Below, piece after piece: positions 41,788-42,215 of a DNA stretch of 42,215 bases (position 1 is its first letter; every line of letters begins with the position of its first letter). The stretch is from Clostridia bacterium (GTDB lineage Bacteria; Bacillota; Clostridia; Oscillospirales; RGIG5299). The translations under genes and the position numbers were made by a program. Location: the NCBI GenBank assembly GCA_017504945.1, contig JAFVQJ010000008.1:1-42215 (forward strand), read 5' to 3'. The notes under the pieces are model-generated. The model was given only the letters and a program-made list of their open reading frames with translations, was not told where the DNA came from and did not search any database.

Positions 41788-41817
41788 AAAAGCTCCGCTT
41801 TTTGCGGAGCTTTTTTG
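41788..41817 (+). terminator. rplM-rpsI terminator
   Basis: Arms AAAAGCTCCGC (41788-41798) and GCGGAGCTTTT (41804-41814) with a 5-base loop and a T run end the ribosomal protein operon 22 bases past the rpsI stop. Confidence 0.92.
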
Positions 41818-41900
41818 TTTTCCGCTTACGCCGCGGAACGGTTTGCACGGATTTTAGGGGTGGGTGGGGTGCGTACCCGCTTGATTTTCGGCTCTTTTCC

Positions 41901-42129
41901 CCGCTCAAGCCGCGGGGGGCTCCCATTTTCTCAAAGATGAGAAAATAGGGAAAAGAATCTTTTAAAGGGGAAGGCTCCCCTATGCTCGCGAGAATAAAAA
42001 GGGTACAAAACGCCTTACGCTTAAGCGAAATGCAAACGTCGCTTCGCTCCCTTTGCTATTTCTTATGCGTAAGGCAAGAACGCACAAAACCAAAGGCTTT
42101 CGCCTCGCTCGCATTTACCCCTCTTTTGG
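41901..42129. repeat. Right arm of the long inverted repeat
   Basis: This is the reverse complement of bases 1-230, with about nine in ten bases identical by eye. It keeps the same hairpins, including GCCTTACGC/GCGTAAGGC arms and the TTTTCTCA/TGAGAAAA stem at 41922-41950. It is non-coding and lies beyond the rpsI terminator. Together with the left arm it encloses nearly the whole window, including the origin. Confidence 0.85.
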
Positions 42130-42157
42130 TGCACGTCCACACTCGGTTAGTTGCCCG

Positions 42158-42215
42158 AGGGGAAGCCTCCCCTTTAAAGCGTTTCTTTTCCTATTTCTTG
42201 TCGCTACAAGAAATA
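42158..42215. repeat. Partial second repeat module with a different hairpin
   Basis: It starts with AGGGGAAGCCTCCCCTTTAAA (42158-42178), like 149-169, and continues with TTTCTTTTCC. It then has a perfect 10-bp stem (42192-42201 and 42206-42215) with a CGCT loop, in place of the 12-bp stem seen in the left copy. It runs off the end of the window. The layout is shared but the terminal hairpin sequence differs, which suggests a modular repeat family. Confidence 0.7.

Overview
The window looks like the origin-proximal region of a chromosome from an anaerobic, gut-type member of the Clostridia (Bacillota), plausibly Oscillospirales or a relative. The evidence is the dnaA/dnaN/recF/remB/gyrB/gyrA block, an ATP-dependent formate-tetrahydrofolate ligase, a Spo0A-type output domain, Clostridia-typical families (DUF6062, DUF1846, Gx transporter, NusG domain II) and strong GGAGG-type ribosome binding sites with sigma-A-like promoters. 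This placement is inferred from gene content only. I saw no rRNA, tRNA, CRISPR array, transposase or phage gene.

Layout. 1-360: one arm of a long inverted repeat, tandem sub-repeats and a terminator. 361-6794 (minus): remB-gyrB-gyrA-lipoprotein-tatD. 6825-12483 (minus): dnaA, a DnaA-box cluster (probable oriC), dnaN, a YcxB-like membrane protein, an acyltransferase and recF. 12583-15234: parA-parB-HAD phosphatase, two parS sites that each abut a terminator hairpin, and a 28-codon small ORF with its own promoter and terminator. 15272-20214: rpiB, and an operon made of a Spo0A-like but receiver-dead regulator, a degenerate histidine kinase, fhs, tsaE and tsaB. 20241-23964: Ogg-type glycosylase, phosphodiester glycosidase, GT2 glycosyltransferase and uridine phosphorylase. 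24024-24689 (plus): DUF6062 protein. 24670-31990 (minus): mnmE-mnmG-lysA, a beta-helix surface protein and a VanY-like peptidase. 32196-33683 (plus): DUF1846 protein. 33729-37354 (minus): a five-gene cassette of HprK-like kinase, PqqD/RRE protein, S26-type peptidase, ABC exporter and small membrane protein. 37431-40131 (minus): GDPD lipoprotein, ApbE, NusG-II protein and Gx transporter. 40297-41817 (plus): a small KOW-like protein, then rplM-rpsI with promoter, leader and terminator. 41901-42215: the opposite arm of the inverted repeat and a further partial repeat module.

How it fits together. The left part supplies replication initiation, the sliding clamp, RecF repair and gyrase. parABS beside the origin handles segregation. 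mnmE/mnmG (tRNA wobble uridine) and tsaB/tsaE (tRNA t6A) are translation-quality genes. The most interesting parts are (a) the catalytically degenerate Spo0A-like regulator/kinase pair at the head of the fhs-tsaE-tsaB operon, with an inverted repeat over its own -35 box; (b) the HprK-PqqD-S26-ABC cassette, which resembles RiPP or lasso-peptide accessory machinery but has no visible precursor peptide; (c) the unusual orientation of parAB/mnmEG, which point toward the origin, and the long inverted repeats bounding the whole origin region.
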